The notes beneath the pieces are model-generated. The model ran no database searches, was not told the origin of the DNA, and saw only the letters and a program-made list of their open reading frames with translations. From IMG/VR virus record IMGVR_UViG_3300005734_000009, positions 1 to 39,126 of that record: a stretch of DNA of 39,126 bases; one strand, 5' to 3'. Positions within the stretch are counted from its first letter, which is position 1. The number at the start of each line of letters is the position of its first letter. The stretch comes from a virus. This document shows positions 1-8,575 of the stretch, piece after piece. A program made the translations under genes and the position numbers.

Positions 1-1260
1 CCCGCCGTAGCTTGCCCGCACAACATCAGCAAACACCCAGGCGGGATTAGCTGTTAAGACCGGCACACTCCAGCCAGTAACAGGATCCCAAACCGGCGTT
101 TTACACTGAGGCACACAATTAAATTTATGGACCACTTCATTCGCTATGGCATTAGTCGCCCGGATTCGCACCGCCACCCGAGTCATAGTGCTGGGCTGGT
201 CTTCATCCCGCAGATACGCCCGCAACGCTTCCCACTCGATCTCATCACGCACCTTAGTGCTGTTTGAGTCACCCGATACACGGATTACTTTTACCTGGTA
301 ACGCCCCGGATCAACAGCATAATAAAACGAACGCCGCACTGCAGTCGGATGATCACCTGAGATATGCTCAGTGCCTAACACAATCCAGTTACCTACCGGC
401 GTATCATTCTGGTCCAGCTGCTGCGCCTCGATACGAAACTGAACTGATTGGGTACGCATATCACCTTGATCGTTCTGCGACCACAAACCACCGTTAGCCG
501 TAATATCAATCCCCAATCGGGTTGCTACAGTGTTAGCAGCATTCGCAACATACGGCCCTAGCTCCGTTCCGATAGACTGGCCGGACACCTCGCCCGCTGT
601 TACAACTTCCGTCGGATAGAGGGTTGAATGCTCGCCCGGCTGCAATACCTCAACCTGGAAGCTATCAAATGCTGTCAACGGCGTGTTGTGAAACCGCATT
701 GAGTCCACATCAATATCAGCCGGCCCCTGCTTCACCTCAAAGATCTGATATAGGAACTGGCTGTTATGGATGTATTCCGTATATGGCAGACTTGCCATAT
801 CCGGCCAGACACGCGGCGAGCCATACGCTACCGGCTTTGGCTGACCCAGTCTGGCACGGTTGCCACGCGACTCGATATTATAAGTCGGACTAGCCGAAGG
901 CATATCTGAGCCAGGTGGACGAAAATCAGGCATTCCAGGTGTCAGCAGCGCTGTTGCCGCAAGCGACAATGCCACTGATGCAACGACCACCCAGTTTGCT
1001 GCGATCCATGTACCAACTGCAGCCAGCGCAGGACCTCTCGGAATAGCCTGCAAAATAATCACATCATTTTTCTGTAGCTTAAAATGCCAACCCGCTTTCA
1101 ACAAAGGCTGGCCGTTTCGAGTCACTACAGTTGGGCAAGTTAGAAACTGCTGATACACGCCTGAACGCTGCAGCCAGTTATCAAAATACTGACCTGCACG
1201 CACTTCGTAGCATTCAACCTGCGAATCATCGACAGGCGATTTTCGATAGATAATCTTCAT
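1..1260 (-). CDS. Tail tip / host specificity protein J-like, N-terminal part
   Basis: The reading frame is open from an ATG at 1260 to the left window edge, giving the first 420 residues of a longer protein. The N-terminus (MKIIYRKSPV) is followed at about residues 79-106 by an alanine/valine-rich hydrophobic segment, and then by a soluble region with RVAVRIRATNAI near residue 370. This resembles the N-terminal part of J-type tail tip proteins, which form the hub at the end of a siphophage tail and contact the receptor. The gene overlaps the NlpC/P60 gene by 35 bases, and K followed by J is the lambda order. The receptor-binding part lies outside the window, so host range cannot be judged. 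Family assignment rests on order and general resemblance. Confidence 0.75.
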   Translation of the reverse strand, partial: MKIIYRKSPVDDSQVECYEVRAGQYFDNWLQRSGVYQQFLTCPTVVTRNGQPLLKAGWHFKLQKNDVIILQAIPRGPALAAVGTWIAANWVVVASVALSLAATALLTPGMPDFRPPGSDMPSASPTYNIESRGNRARLGQPKPVAYGSPRVWPDMASLPYTEYIHNSQFLYQIFEVKQGPADIDVDSMRFHNTPLTAFDSFQVEVLQPGEHSTLYPTEVVTAGEVSGQSIGTELGPYVANAANTVATRLGIDITANGGLWSQNDQGDMRTQSVQFRIEAQQLDQNDTPVGNWIVLGTEHISGDHPTAVRRSFYYAVDPGRYQVKVIRVSGDSNSTKVRDEIEWEALRAYLRDEDQPSTMTRVAVRIRATNAIANEVVHKFNCVPQCKTPVWDPVTGWSVPVLTANPAWVFADVVRASYGG

Positions 1261-1630
1261 TTAATCGGTGGTATCCCAGTACAGTAAGCCCGGAGGCCGA
1301 AAGGTCAAAAACGGATTGGGCGATAGTGCCAGTATTTCGATCACAGTGAAGAATCAAAGCGCCGGTAAAGATGCCTATGTGGTCGAAATTTTCGTAACGC
1401 CGCATTGAAACAACATCGAGTGGCTGCGGAATCTGCACCCGGTCAAATGCACCGGTCAATGGATGAGTATTAAACTCATGCGCGATTGCTTCCACTGACC
1501 GAGTATCGCACTCAACACGCGGCAACCTAACGCCGGCTTGATCAAACAATACCTGCCGTACCAGATCCCAACACTCATGCTCAGCTTCTACCCACGCCCG
1601 CCCAAGATAGGGAACGTGGTTAATAGTCAT
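1226..1630 (-). CDS. NlpC/P60-family tail assembly peptidase (lambda K-like)
   Basis: 134 residues. The motif HECWDLVRQV places a candidate catalytic cysteine at residue 20, and FDHIGIF gives a histidine at 84, with a further histidine at 95. This is the Cys-His pattern of NlpC/P60 peptidases. In lambda-like phages such proteins (gpK family) act in tail-tip assembly and may cut peptidoglycan during DNA entry. The protein lacks the N-terminal Mov34/JAMM half seen in lambda K and is only the NlpC domain. Its ATG overlaps the stop of the DUF1833 gene by four bases (ATGA), so translation is probably coupled. Confidence 0.85.
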   Translation of the reverse strand: MTINHVPYLGRAWVEAEHECWDLVRQVLFDQAGVRLPRVECDTRSVEAIAHEFNTHPLTGAFDRVQIPQPLDVVSMRRYENFDHIGIFTGALILHCDRNTGTIAQSVFDLSASGLTVLGYHRLNEDYLSKIACR

Positions 1631-2154
1631 TGAATTAATCCAGGGTTACTTTCAGGTGTATGAAGAACAGAAGGAAATGCTGAGTTTGCCGCATTTGGTC
1701 TACCCAGTGTCAGCTCAAGTCGTCCGCCATTGTTTGTGATATGACGCACCTGCTGGCGTATTGCCTGCATCCGACGGATAACCTGGTGACCTAATACATT
1801 CACATCATAGGAACGGACAGTTGCCTCGATAATCTCTACTGTTGCATTAGCCGCAGCCAGCTTATCCTCTGCCGCCCCACCAATGGCATTAACTGAGACT
1901 TTCATAGTCGCGCCAGGCTGGCTACTCATAGCTGACGGCTTAGTTTCAAACGGCATCGCGATATGTGTGACCGTTTCGCCCGCATTGAGCGGCGCAATAG
2001 CCTCCAGCGGAAGATCTAAATCGCGAGTATAAGCCACATACCGGTAAACACCGCCCGGAAATGTTGAATGGCGAAGTTCCAGTGCCCACACCTCAATATC
2101 TCCCGGCGCCGCCCGCGCCATCGCTTCCCGCTCCACATCAGTCCAGTCAGACAT
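1627..2154 (-). CDS. DUF1833-family phage tail protein
   Basis: 175 residues. It opens with acidic text (MSDWTDVEREAMA) followed by a region rich in beta-strand patterns (IEVWALELRHSTF, YRYVAYTRDLDL). This matches DUF1833 proteins, which are encoded just upstream of NlpC-type tail genes in many siphophages and are thought to belong to the tail tip, like lambda L/M. No catalytic motif is seen. The gene sits in a tight tail-tip cluster: two bases separate it from the DUF1353 gene and four bases overlap the NlpC gene. Family recognised by eye; the function is inferred from position. Confidence 0.7.
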   Translation of the reverse strand: MSDWTDVEREAMARAAPGDIEVWALELRHSTFPGGVYRYVAYTRDLDLPLEAIAPLNAGETVTHIAMPFETKPSAMSSQPGATMKVSVNAIGGAAEDKLAAANATVEIIEATVRSYDVNVLGHQVIRRMQAIRQQVRHITNNGGRLELTLGRPNAANSAFPSVLHTPESNPGLIQ

Positions 2155-2156
2155 AA

Positions 2157-2489
2157 TTACCCGCCTTTAATAATTGAAAACAGCCGCACTGCCCCGAACA
2201 TAGTCCAATAACGCCAGGGTGAAATACCCTCACTACGCAGCGCATCCAGAAACGCATAATCAGCATTTTTCCGCGACCAAACAGTCAATAGATAATCATG
2301 CAAAAAAGCTTGCGGGGCATACCGCCCGATAGGTGGAAATATTGGCCAGGCTGGCCGTGGAACCGTCGCTCCGTCAGAGATAAAGCCTGCTGGAACAACC
2401 TTGCCGTTAACTTTCAGGTCATTCAGTAGGCGATACTTAGCCGGCTGCCACCATTTTTCCGGCAGGATAATATCCACCGATAAACACAT
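2157..2489 (-). CDS. DUF1353-family phage protein
   Basis: 110 residues with the characteristic DUF1353 blocks: FISDGATVPRPAWPIFPP, GRYAPQAFLHDYL and a C-terminal aromatic stretch. DUF1353 proteins are small and common in tail modules. The conserved SDGAT and HDYL motifs look catalytic and the family has been compared with peptidases, but no activity is established. The start is the ATG at 2489, preceded by a G-rich Shine-Dalgarno run. It is read between the fibre-assembly-like gene and the DUF1833 gene in one transcription unit. Confidence 0.8.
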   Translation of the reverse strand: MCLSVDIILPEKWWQPAKYRLLNDLKVNGKVVPAGFISDGATVPRPAWPIFPPIGRYAPQAFLHDYLLTVWSRKNADYAFLDALRSEGISPWRYWTMFGAVRLFSIIKGG

Positions 2490-2501
2490 CAGTGCCCCCC
2501 C

Positions 2502-3059
2502 TTAGCTATTCAGCAGTAAAGCCAACTCAGTTTCGGCAACCTGTTCTAACTCAACCAGCAGATTAGCAATTTCTTCCGGGCTGTTTTTTGAATTCACCGC
2601 CGCAACAGCTGAAGACTCCAGACCATCAATGACCGATAAAGCCTCCGCATATTTAGCCGCTTTCACCAAGTGGATCGCGACCAGCATATCAACCGTTTCT
2701 CCCCGCCCTCTACGGTCAGCCTCGGCCTGCACAATCTCAATATCCTTCGGTAATGGTACGCCCGCTGTTATACGTTCAGCTCGACGCGCCCTATCCGTCC
2801 AGCCAGCGGTTTTATATTGATCAGCGACACCAGCGATTTGCTGACGAATAGCGCTAGCTTTTTGCTGTATTTGAAGCTCGGCGGAGCTTTTAGCATTTTT
2901 TAGTAGCTCTGCCTCTGAGAATTCAGGCTCTGGAGAGTTGCCATCATCGATCCATTCCTGAACCAGCCAATAGTGACGGTTGGCCGGGTCTGCTGGGACG
3001 GACAGCGAACCGTTAACCAGGTAGCCGCTTTGTTGCAGTTTGACGGTTTGAATGTTCAT
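2502..3059 (-). CDS. Putative tail fibre assembly/accessory protein
   Basis: 185 residues directly downstream of the tail fibre gene, with two bases between them. The N-terminal part contains HYWLVQEWIDDGNSPEPEF, a pattern typical of small proteins encoded after phage tail fibres. The rest is helical and charged, with a likely coiled coil over about residues 50-110. Proteins in this place often act as fibre chaperones (Tfa-like), but the sequence is not clearly related to lambda Tfa. The role is inferred from position. Confidence 0.5.
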   Translation of the reverse strand: MNIQTVKLQQSGYLVNGSLSVPADPANRHYWLVQEWIDDGNSPEPEFSEAELLKNAKSSAELQIQQKASAIRQQIAGVADQYKTAGWTDRARRAERITAGVPLPKDIEIVQAEADRRGRGETVDMLVAIHLVKAAKYAEALSVIDGLESSAVAAVNSKNSPEEIANLLVELEQVAETELALLLNS

Positions 3060-3061
3060 GG

Positions 3062-4891
3062 TTAAAGCTCCGCGTCTGCTGTGTATTCAATGTATGCCCA
3101 GTAGCAAAGTGCACCACTGGCTATCGCGTCCACCTGGAATCCTGAATCCCGTACACCGTCGGTCAACGAGCCACCTGCAATTGCCTGGTTTGCGCCCCCA
3201 TTTTCCGCTGTGTACTTCCCCGCATTACCACTCCCGTCATGTACGCTCACGGCTGGGGTTGCTCTCATAGTTACCGGGAAGAATATCGAAGTGCTGAAAT
3301 ACTTTGTGGATGACATAGTCATACGCACATACCGAGTACCCAAGTAGTACCGCTGACACAACGCCAGTTCTTCACCGATAGGCCGGTATTCAAAGTCTGT
3401 CGCCTGGGAGCCTTCTTCAAACTGCCAGCCGGTAGTGTGGATGGTGCCTGCCAAGCCATTGCTAGGGTCTACCCTTACTTCAATGGCGTCCCCATCTTCA
3501 TACACCCAATCCATCGTAATAGTCGCTTCAATCCGACTCCACTGATCTGCCACGTTATTCTTAGTGATAACTAAGTCACGTACCTCATTAGAATTCGGCG
3601 CAACACCATATTTTATGATGAAGATGTTTTCTATAAAGTTCGCTACATCCGAGAGCACGTAAGCGCTAAAGGTAAATGTACGCCCGTTCAGCTGTTGCTT
3701 GGCTTTATTCTGTTCAATTTCCATTCGTTGAATGGTTTGGGTATCCTGGCCAGCGGTCTTGGTTAAGGACAAGTGATTGGTGAAGCCTTGTGGATTATTA
3801 AGTCCCGCTCCATTCTTCGTAACAGACCCAGAGAAGTTGTTGCAGATAAAACGATCAGCAGTGTAACCATTCGCGCTAAATGAAACCCCGCGCTGCCAGA
3901 CATCAAAGCCACTGTTAATCAGGTAGTTCTTCCGGCCTGACTTTGCCTTAAGTACCTGAGTATCCACATACGTGGTGTCAGCCTTCGCCCCGACCTGTGC
4001 CGCAATAGTAGTAGCAAAATTCGGATCATCCCCCAGCGCCGCCGCCAACTCATTCAGCGTATCCAGCGCAGCAGGAGCCGATGCAACCAAAGCCGCAAGC
4101 TGCGCATCCACATACGTAGTGTCAGCCTTCGACGCTAGCGTAGCGGCAGCATCCTCCGCATGTTCTTTTGCAGACTTAGTGCCTGCACCACCGGGCAACG
4201 TACCCTCCGCCCAGGCCTGCGCATTTGTTTCAGAAGCTGATGCATTGCCGGCACTTTCAGAGGCTTCTCCCGCCTTTGTGGTCGCAATACCGGCCTGGGT
4301 GGTAGCTGTGCCAGCGTCAGTGGATGCACTGCTCGCTGAGCCGGCCGCCGCCGTGGCACTGCCCGCCGCTTCACCCGCCTTTGTGGTCGCAATACCGGCT
4401 TGAGTGGTAGCTGTGCCAGCGTCAGTGGACGCGCTGCTCGCTGAGCCGGCCGCCGCCGTGGCACTGCCCGCGGCTTCGCCCGCCTTTGTAGTCGCAATGC
4501 CGGCCTGGGTGGTCGCCGTGCTGGCATCAACCGCCGCCTGGCTTGCCGCCTGCTCAACTGCTGACCGCTCTGCCGCGATCTGGTCCAACAATACCTGAGT
4601 TGGATCGGGGAGCGTGCTCACGCTCAGAAGCGAATTAATTGAGACGCTACCGCCAGCCGCCACTGAAATATTCCCCAGGTGGCGAGGAATACCCGCATAA
4701 ACAACCCGCACCGAGTAATACCCAAACTCCACCGCCTGGCTATACGCACCCGCGCCATCGGTGACAATTTCACAATCTGAGCCCTCAACCAGCCCGCTCG
4801 ACTCAGACCGCAGCGCCTCCAAAATCAAAACAGTATTCGGCAACACAGCGCTCGTTGGCGACTTAAGTGTGCCTGTTAAAGTACGCGACAT
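3062..4891 (-). CDS. Tail fibre protein with alanine-rich repeats
   Basis: 609 residues. Residues 1-90 form a beta-rich N-terminal domain (MSRTLTGTLKS, with YYSVRVVYAGIPRHLG) like the prophage tail fibre N-terminal domain that anchors fibres to the tail. Residues about 105-230 are an Ala/Ser/Thr/Gly heptad-like shaft built from 35-residue repeats. Two KADTTYVD blocks flank a leucine-rich stretch, a common fibre hinge. The C-terminal half starts with NYLINSGFDVWQRG, typical of phage fibre carbohydrate-binding-like domains, and probably holds the receptor-binding part. It lies between the tape-measure module and the tail-tip genes, upstream of J rather than downstream as in lambda. Confidence 0.85.
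   Translation of the reverse strand: MSRTLTGTLKSPTSAVLPNTVLILEALRSESSGLVEGSDCEIVTDGAGAYSQAVEFGYYSVRVVYAGIPRHLGNISVAAGGSVSINSLLSVSTLPDPTQVLLDQIAAERSAVEQAASQAAVDASTATTQAGIATTKAGEAAGSATAAAGSASSASTDAGTATTQAGIATTKAGEAAGSATAAAGSASSASTDAGTATTQAGIATTKAGEASESAGNASASETNAQAWAEGTLPGGAGTKSAKEHAEDAAATLASKADTTYVDAQLAALVASAPAALDTLNELAAALGDDPNFATTIAAQVGAKADTTYVDTQVLKAKSGRKNYLINSGFDVWQRGVSFSANGYTADRFICNNFSGSVTKNGAGLNNPQGFTNHLSLTKTAGQDTQTIQRMEIEQNKAKQQLNGRTFTFSAYVLSDVANFIENIFIIKYGVAPNSNEVRDLVITKNNVADQWSRIEATITMDWVYEDGDAIEVRVDPSNGLAGTIHTTGWQFEEGSQATDFEYRPIGEELALCQRYYLGTRYVRMTMSSTKYFSTSIFFPVTMRATPAVSVHDGSGNAGKYTAENGGANQAIAGGSLTDGVRDSGFQVDAIASGALCYWAYIEYTADAEL
4269..4550 (-). repeat. 105-bp tandem repeat inside the tail fibre gene
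   Basis: Copies start at 4269, 4374 and 4479 on the plus strand, an exact 105-base period (35 codons), with about 2.7 copies. The first two copies differ at only a few bases. Each unit encodes one block of the shaft (DAGTATTQAGIATTKAGEAA), so copy-number change by slippage would lengthen or shorten the fibre shaft without changing frame. Confidence 0.9.
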
Positions 4892-4895
4892 TTAT

Positions 4896-5273
4896 TTACT
4901 CCCAAGTGTATTCGGGCTGTGAGAATTCTAATCGGATAGCCGCCTGCCATAAGCGACCAGTTTTACGCCACTGCGGAGCTCCTGAGAATTTAACGCGGTG
5001 TTCGATTAGCCCGTCACCGGTATCGACCGGCAACGAAAACCAGACCGTGCCGTAAGCTAGCTCCTGACGGTAAAAGACCATCAACTCACGCCGCCGATCA
5101 TTATCAAACAGCGCATTAAACCGCACCTCGCCGCCCTGGTGTTGAGCCAGCAAAGTTTCACGCGCTTCACCCACCTCCATCTGAAGCCGGGTTACTTTTG
5201 GTTTATCCTGTGCGGAATAACCCGACAGTAGTGGTTCAATCAGCCCCGAAGGGCAAAAAATTGGTATACTCAT
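4896..5273 (-). CDS. Minor tail protein, unknown family
   Basis: About 125 residues, between the tape-measure and fibre genes. I see no catalytic motif. The sequence has beta-strand character (ELAYGTVWFSLPVDTGDG) and ends WRKTGRLWQAAIRLEF, a pattern of small phage tail proteins encoded after the tape measure at the lambda gpM position. The ATG at 5273 overlaps the tape-measure stop (TGATG); a GTG three bases earlier is the other possible start. The function is inferred only from position. Confidence 0.55.
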   Translation of the reverse strand: MSIPIFCPSGLIEPLLSGYSAQDKPKVTRLQMEVGEARETLLAQHQGGEVRFNALFDNDRRRELMVFYRQELAYGTVWFSLPVDTGDGLIEHRVKFSGAPQWRKTGRLWQAAIRLEFSQPEYTWE

Positions 5274-7399
5274 CACGCCCCCTGACGTTGTAATCCAAAC
5301 ACGGACTGAAAATCACCAGACAACTCACCGCCGCTATGAATATCTTCACGAACAGCGCTGATTGCCACTTCACGCAACATCACCACCGTCTGGCCGTCAT
5401 GCTGCTCCCGACTCTCCTGCCACTCGCTACTGCTATCCGCCAGGGGCTGCACAATTACTTGCACCCCACCCCCCATACCACCACCCTTCATGGCCGCGGT
5501 AAAATCGGCATTCTGACGTGGTGACAACACACGCTCACCCTTATCAAGCAACCAGGTGCCCTCTCGCGGGATGTAGTCCATCCCGCTGTGCGCCATACCT
5601 TGTAGGTTAGTACCCTGAATCGTGCCGACTATGCCGGCAGTGGCGCTGACTACGGTACCGATTGCTGGAAGGTTAGCTGGGAATGGCAACGCCGCTGCAT
5701 TGGCGATACCCTGCTGGATTTTGATAATAGATTCTGCGATAGCAAACGCCTTACTAGCCGCAAACATAACTTTGTACAAACCGGATTGCTCACCGGCAAA
5801 GGTCTTAGACAACCCCGCCAGACCATCAAATAACTGCGCTCCACCCTGCAGCAATTCTGCGCTCTTCTTCGCCTCAAGCGCAGCCAGTTTCTTCTGATAA
5901 GCTGCCCAGTTTTTTAAACTGCTGGCCTGATGCTTTTGCTCACCGATCAGCTCACGCGACAGTGCATCATCAATCATCAACTGCCGATTTTCATAAGCAG
6001 CCCGCTCGACTTCCTCTTTAGTCAGCCACTGCTGCTGCGCCCGCTCAAAATCCTGCAAAGCCCTGTCATCTTCACGCTGCCGAATCGCATCTAATTGATC
6101 CTGATACTGCTGCGCCGAACGCTGCTCATACTCCGCCCGCAACTGCTCAACAGACTCAAAACCTCTGCGCTTAAGCTCAGCTTCAGAGATCTGCATTTCT
6201 GCAATCTTAGCCAGCCGCGCCTGATGCTGAAGCTGCAACCGCCCCTGCTCATCAGCAAACTGAACATCTAGCTGCTGAAGGTAAGAAGCACCCACCTCCC
6301 GCTGTTTTTGCAACTGATCCCCAGCATTCCCCGACAAAGGATCAAGCTCAGGCGCAACATACCCTTCAACAAGCGAACCGGAAGCAGTGTTACCCATCTG
6401 CTCCTGCAGCTCTTTATACTCACGCTGAAGCTGTCTGACTTGTGCTCTTCGCTCAGCCAACCGCTCCCCTTTGCTACGAGTATCACCCATCATGGCATCC
6501 CGCATGCCGGTTATACCACCGCCATACTTCTTACCATTCTTTTCTAAATCGGCAATCTCTTCAGTAAGCCCTGCCAGCTCCTCCTGAATATCAGACATTC
6601 GCTCAGTTCTGGATGTACCAAACAATTCCTCCATCCAGTGAGCCCCTTTAGCCAGAAGCCCTACAAATGGAATAACCGTTTCCCGGGAAAGAGAATCCCA
6701 GGCTAGCTGCAAATCCCTTACATCCTGATCATACTGCTTGAACTTCTCGATCTCAGAATCAGACAGCGCCACATCCATTTCACGGTAGCGCTCCACCATC
6801 TTACGGAACTGCTCACCATTATTTTCAAGCAGCGGCGCCAGCTTAGAGGCATCATCCGCCAGAGACTCCAGATAAAACACCTGGCGATCAGCGCTGATAT
6901 TGGCATCATCCATTGCGCTCTTAACAGCAATCAACGCATCAGGACCCGCCATGCGAGCCAGTTCATCAGCAGTCAGGCCGACCTTATCGCCAACCTGCTC
7001 AAAGAAATCAGCAAACTCTCCAGCCCCGGTAGATCGAAAATCACCCAGTTTGTCCTGCCAGTCCTTAAAGATATCACCGGCTTTCTGCGCATCAATGCCC
7101 ACAGACTGAGTGGCATAACCAATCTCCTGAATCGCCTGAACCGAGAGGTTCGAAGCAACCGATTGCGCCTGCAACTCGCGCCCCAGCATTGCGTTTTCCC
7201 GGGCGATCATGTTAATCGCTGTAGCCGCAGTTACCGCAGCGGTAGCCAGCACAGCCACACCGGCAGCACCCGCCTTGGCACTCCTCGCAATACCGGAACC
7301 AAAACGCTGACCATCCCGCCCGGCTTCATCAAACGCTTTTCTTAATTCAGCGTTTTCACCAACAAGCTTTACTACCAGCTTTGCCGCTTCACTCGACAT
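5273..7399 (-). CDS. Tail tape measure protein
   Basis: 708 residues, the longest tail gene apart from J. It begins with a coil-forming N-terminus, then a hydrophobic segment at about residues 44-63 (GVAVLATAAVTAATAINM), then a globular stretch (about 70-250). Long charged coiled coils rich in Gln/Glu/Arg follow (about 270-500), and the C-terminus is Ala/Gly-rich and hydrophobic. This is the usual make-up of a tape measure protein, which sets tail length and is ejected with DNA. At 0.15 nm per residue the tail would be near 105 nm. It follows the G/GT frameshift pair, as lambda H does, but an intrinsic terminator lies between them. Confidence 0.9.
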   Translation of the reverse strand: MSSEAAKLVVKLVGENAELRKAFDEAGRDGQRFGSGIARSAKAGAAGVAVLATAAVTAATAINMIARENAMLGRELQAQSVASNLSVQAIQEIGYATQSVGIDAQKAGDIFKDWQDKLGDFRSTGAGEFADFFEQVGDKVGLTADELARMAGPDALIAVKSAMDDANISADRQVFYLESLADDASKLAPLLENNGEQFRKMVERYREMDVALSDSEIEKFKQYDQDVRDLQLAWDSLSRETVIPFVGLLAKGAHWMEELFGTSRTERMSDIQEELAGLTEEIADLEKNGKKYGGGITGMRDAMMGDTRSKGERLAERRAQVRQLQREYKELQEQMGNTASGSLVEGYVAPELDPLSGNAGDQLQKQREVGASYLQQLDVQFADEQGRLQLQHQARLAKIAEMQISEAELKRRGFESVEQLRAEYEQRSAQQYQDQLDAIRQREDDRALQDFERAQQQWLTKEEVERAAYENRQLMIDDALSRELIGEQKHQASSLKNWAAYQKKLAALEAKKSAELLQGGAQLFDGLAGLSKTFAGEQSGLYKVMFAASKAFAIAESIIKIQQGIANAAALPFPANLPAIGTVVSATAGIVGTIQGTNLQGMAHSGMDYIPREGTWLLDKGERVLSPRQNADFTAAMKGGGMGGGVQVIVQPLADSSSEWQESREQHDGQTVVMLREVAISAVREDIHSGGELSGDFQSVFGLQRQGA

Positions 7400-7410
7400 A
7401 GATCACCCAT

Positions 7411-7432
7411 AAAAAAACCCGCACTAGCGGGC
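7411..7432 (-). terminator. Intrinsic terminator between GT and tape measure genes
   Basis: On the minus strand a CCCGC-TAGT-GCGGG hairpin is followed by seven T residues (7417-7411). It starts three bases after the GT stop and ends 12 bases before the tape-measure start. Being inside the tail operon, it should cut expression of downstream tail genes unless transcription is antiterminated. Confidence 0.8.
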
Positions 7433-7434
7433 AT

Positions 7435-7731
7435 TTAACACATTTTCCGAAAGAAGGACTCAATATCCTCAGCTGTCGCTGCCTGTTTCACTTCGGGCTG
7501 ATAGTCCGGATAAAATTCAGCCGGTTTCATTTTAGAACCATGCACCTGAGCCATCGTGGCACACACCTGCCCCATACGGAAGTTTTCCACCTCCCAGCCC
7601 CAGGGCTCCTCTTCATAGTAAGCGTACCGCTCAACCAGCTCGCTCATCGGCAAGCACGCCAACCAACTTTTAAGAAACGGAACCCCGGCAAGACCGGCTA
7701 ATCGGTGGATAAACTTTCGTCGGGGGAATCC
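7435..7731 (-). CDS. GT extension: tail assembly chaperone T domain, reached by -1 frameshift
   Basis: 98 codons in the -1 frame relative to the G gene, read after slippage at 7731-7737. The frame has no convincing start of its own: the only nearby start-like codon is a TTG at 7662 inside LACLPMSELVERYA, with no Shine-Dalgarno site. The part from about 7660 resembles the short DUF4035/GpT-like domain (ELVERYAYYEEEPWGWEVEN). In lambda, the GT fusion binds the tape measure protein and recruits tail tube protein during assembly. The predicted fusion is about 234 residues (136 from G plus 98). The frame was checked codon by codon and is open throughout. Confidence 0.85.
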   Translation of the reverse strand, partial: GFPRRKFIHRLAGLAGVPFLKSWLACLPMSELVERYAYYEEEPWGWEVENFRMGQVCATMAQVHGSKMKPAEFYPDYQPEVKQAATAEDIESFFRKMC

Positions 7732-8138
7732 TTTTTTACAGCACCCAGACCATTCAGCTCTGCGACCTTTTCATACATTTCATTAAGCACACTGCTCGAC
7801 AATGAAAGCCGCAGCTCAGCCTCAATATCTGCGACGGACTTTTCAGGGTAGCCAGGAGCAAGCGCACAAGCACACCAGGTATACTTGCTATCAACCAACG
7901 CCTTGCCGTATTCATAGCGAGACACGTAATCCACTTCCGAAGACTCTTCATCCTGCTGCACCGATTCAGGGAGCTCATCATCTGCCTGCTTTGCTTGCAA
8001 CTCAGCCCAGGCTTCAAGCGCATCTGCAGATAGAATATGCTCCTGATACAGCGCGCCAGTCAGCTCATAAAGCACCACCGTCTGACCCGCTACATCAAAT
8101 TCCGCATTGGCCAGAGGGGGCGCATCAAAAATACCCAT
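7698..8138 (-). CDS. Tail assembly chaperone G-like protein
   Basis: 146 residues from an ATG at 8138 that overlaps the tail tube stop (TGATG); a GTG at 8147 is an alternative start. The protein is acidic, with a glutamate/aspartate-rich middle (SVQQDEESSEVDYV), and lies between the tube gene and the tape measure gene like lambda G. G proteins coat the tape measure before tube polymerisation and are absent from virions. Near its end the codons GTA AAA AAG contain an A-AAA-AAG slippery heptamer; without slippage, translation ends at TAG 7700-7698. Confidence 0.8.
   Translation of the reverse strand: MGIFDAPPLANAEFDVAGQTVVLYELTGALYQEHILSADALEAWAELQAKQADDELPESVQQDEESSEVDYVSRYEYGKALVDSKYTWCACALAPGYPEKSVADIEAELRLSLSSSVLNEMYEKVAELNGLGAVKKDSPDESLSTD
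7731..7737 (-). promoter_or_regulatory. Programmed -1 ribosomal frameshift site
   Basis: The heptamer A AAA AAG lies exactly in the zero-frame phase of the G gene. This is the strongest bacterial -1 slippery sequence (as in dnaX). Downstream, a possible stem pairs CCCCG with CGGGG across a 34-base loop that holds a smaller CCGG-TCTTG-CCGG hairpin. No strong upstream Shine-Dalgarno-like stimulator is obvious. The -1 frame from here is open to 7435. Confidence 0.85.
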
Positions 8139-8554
8139 CAGGTCCACACTCCCTCAACCGGCTTACCGGAACGCTTAAATTTAACCTTACGGGCAATCTC
8201 ACCTTCCACCGGGAACGCTTCACCGATCGATGTAACAACAGCGTCATAAGTAAAACTGGTTTTACCTGCTGTTGGTAGACGAGTCTGAAAGCGGCCAAGC
8301 TTACCCAAATCATCCAACAAGCCTGTATGCGCAGCATCAGCGGTTGCCCGATCCTTCCAGGTCAACTCAAGCTCAAACTCACCCGGATCAATCAGACCAC
8401 CATCAAACGTTTTATAGTTATCATCCTGATCAACTTCAGTGGTTTCATGCGTGTCCGCAGTCGCTTCCTGCTCACCAAAGTTACGAATACCGGCCACCTT
8501 CTCAAATACATTTGAGACATTTTCACGCCAGAACGTAGTTCCAAATCCATTCAT
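8138..8554 (-). CDS. Major tail tube protein
   Basis: 138 residues starting MNGFGTTFWRE. The size, acidic character, beta-rich pattern (FELELTWKDRATADAAH, KVKFKRSG) and position between the tail terminator and the G/GT genes fit the siphophage tail tube protein (lambda V family). Tube subunits polymerise as hexameric rings along the tape measure. It lacks the extra Ig-like C-terminal domain of lambda V. The gene probably has high expression demand, but no separate promoter was seen. Confidence 0.8.
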   Translation of the reverse strand: MNGFGTTFWRENVSNVFEKVAGIRNFGEQEATADTHETTEVDQDDNYKTFDGGLIDPGEFELELTWKDRATADAAHTGLLDDLGKLGRFQTRLPTAGKTSFTYDAVVTSIGEAFPVEGEIARKVKFKRSGKPVEGVWT

Positions 8555-8575
8555 TTCTTTTCTCCCAAAGCCTAT

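Noticed and set aside
3972-4598. Long ORFs in other frames across the tail fibre repeats (plus 3972-4403 and 4404-4598; minus 4135-4557)
   Set aside because: They are shadows of the alanine-rich repeat region; their Ala/Val/Pro/Arg-only composition follows from the repeat, and they have no ribosome sites.
7435-7662. Independent 75-residue gene starting at TTG 7662
   Set aside because: No Shine-Dalgarno site; the frame is open upstream to the slippery heptamer, so it is the distal half of a frameshift product.
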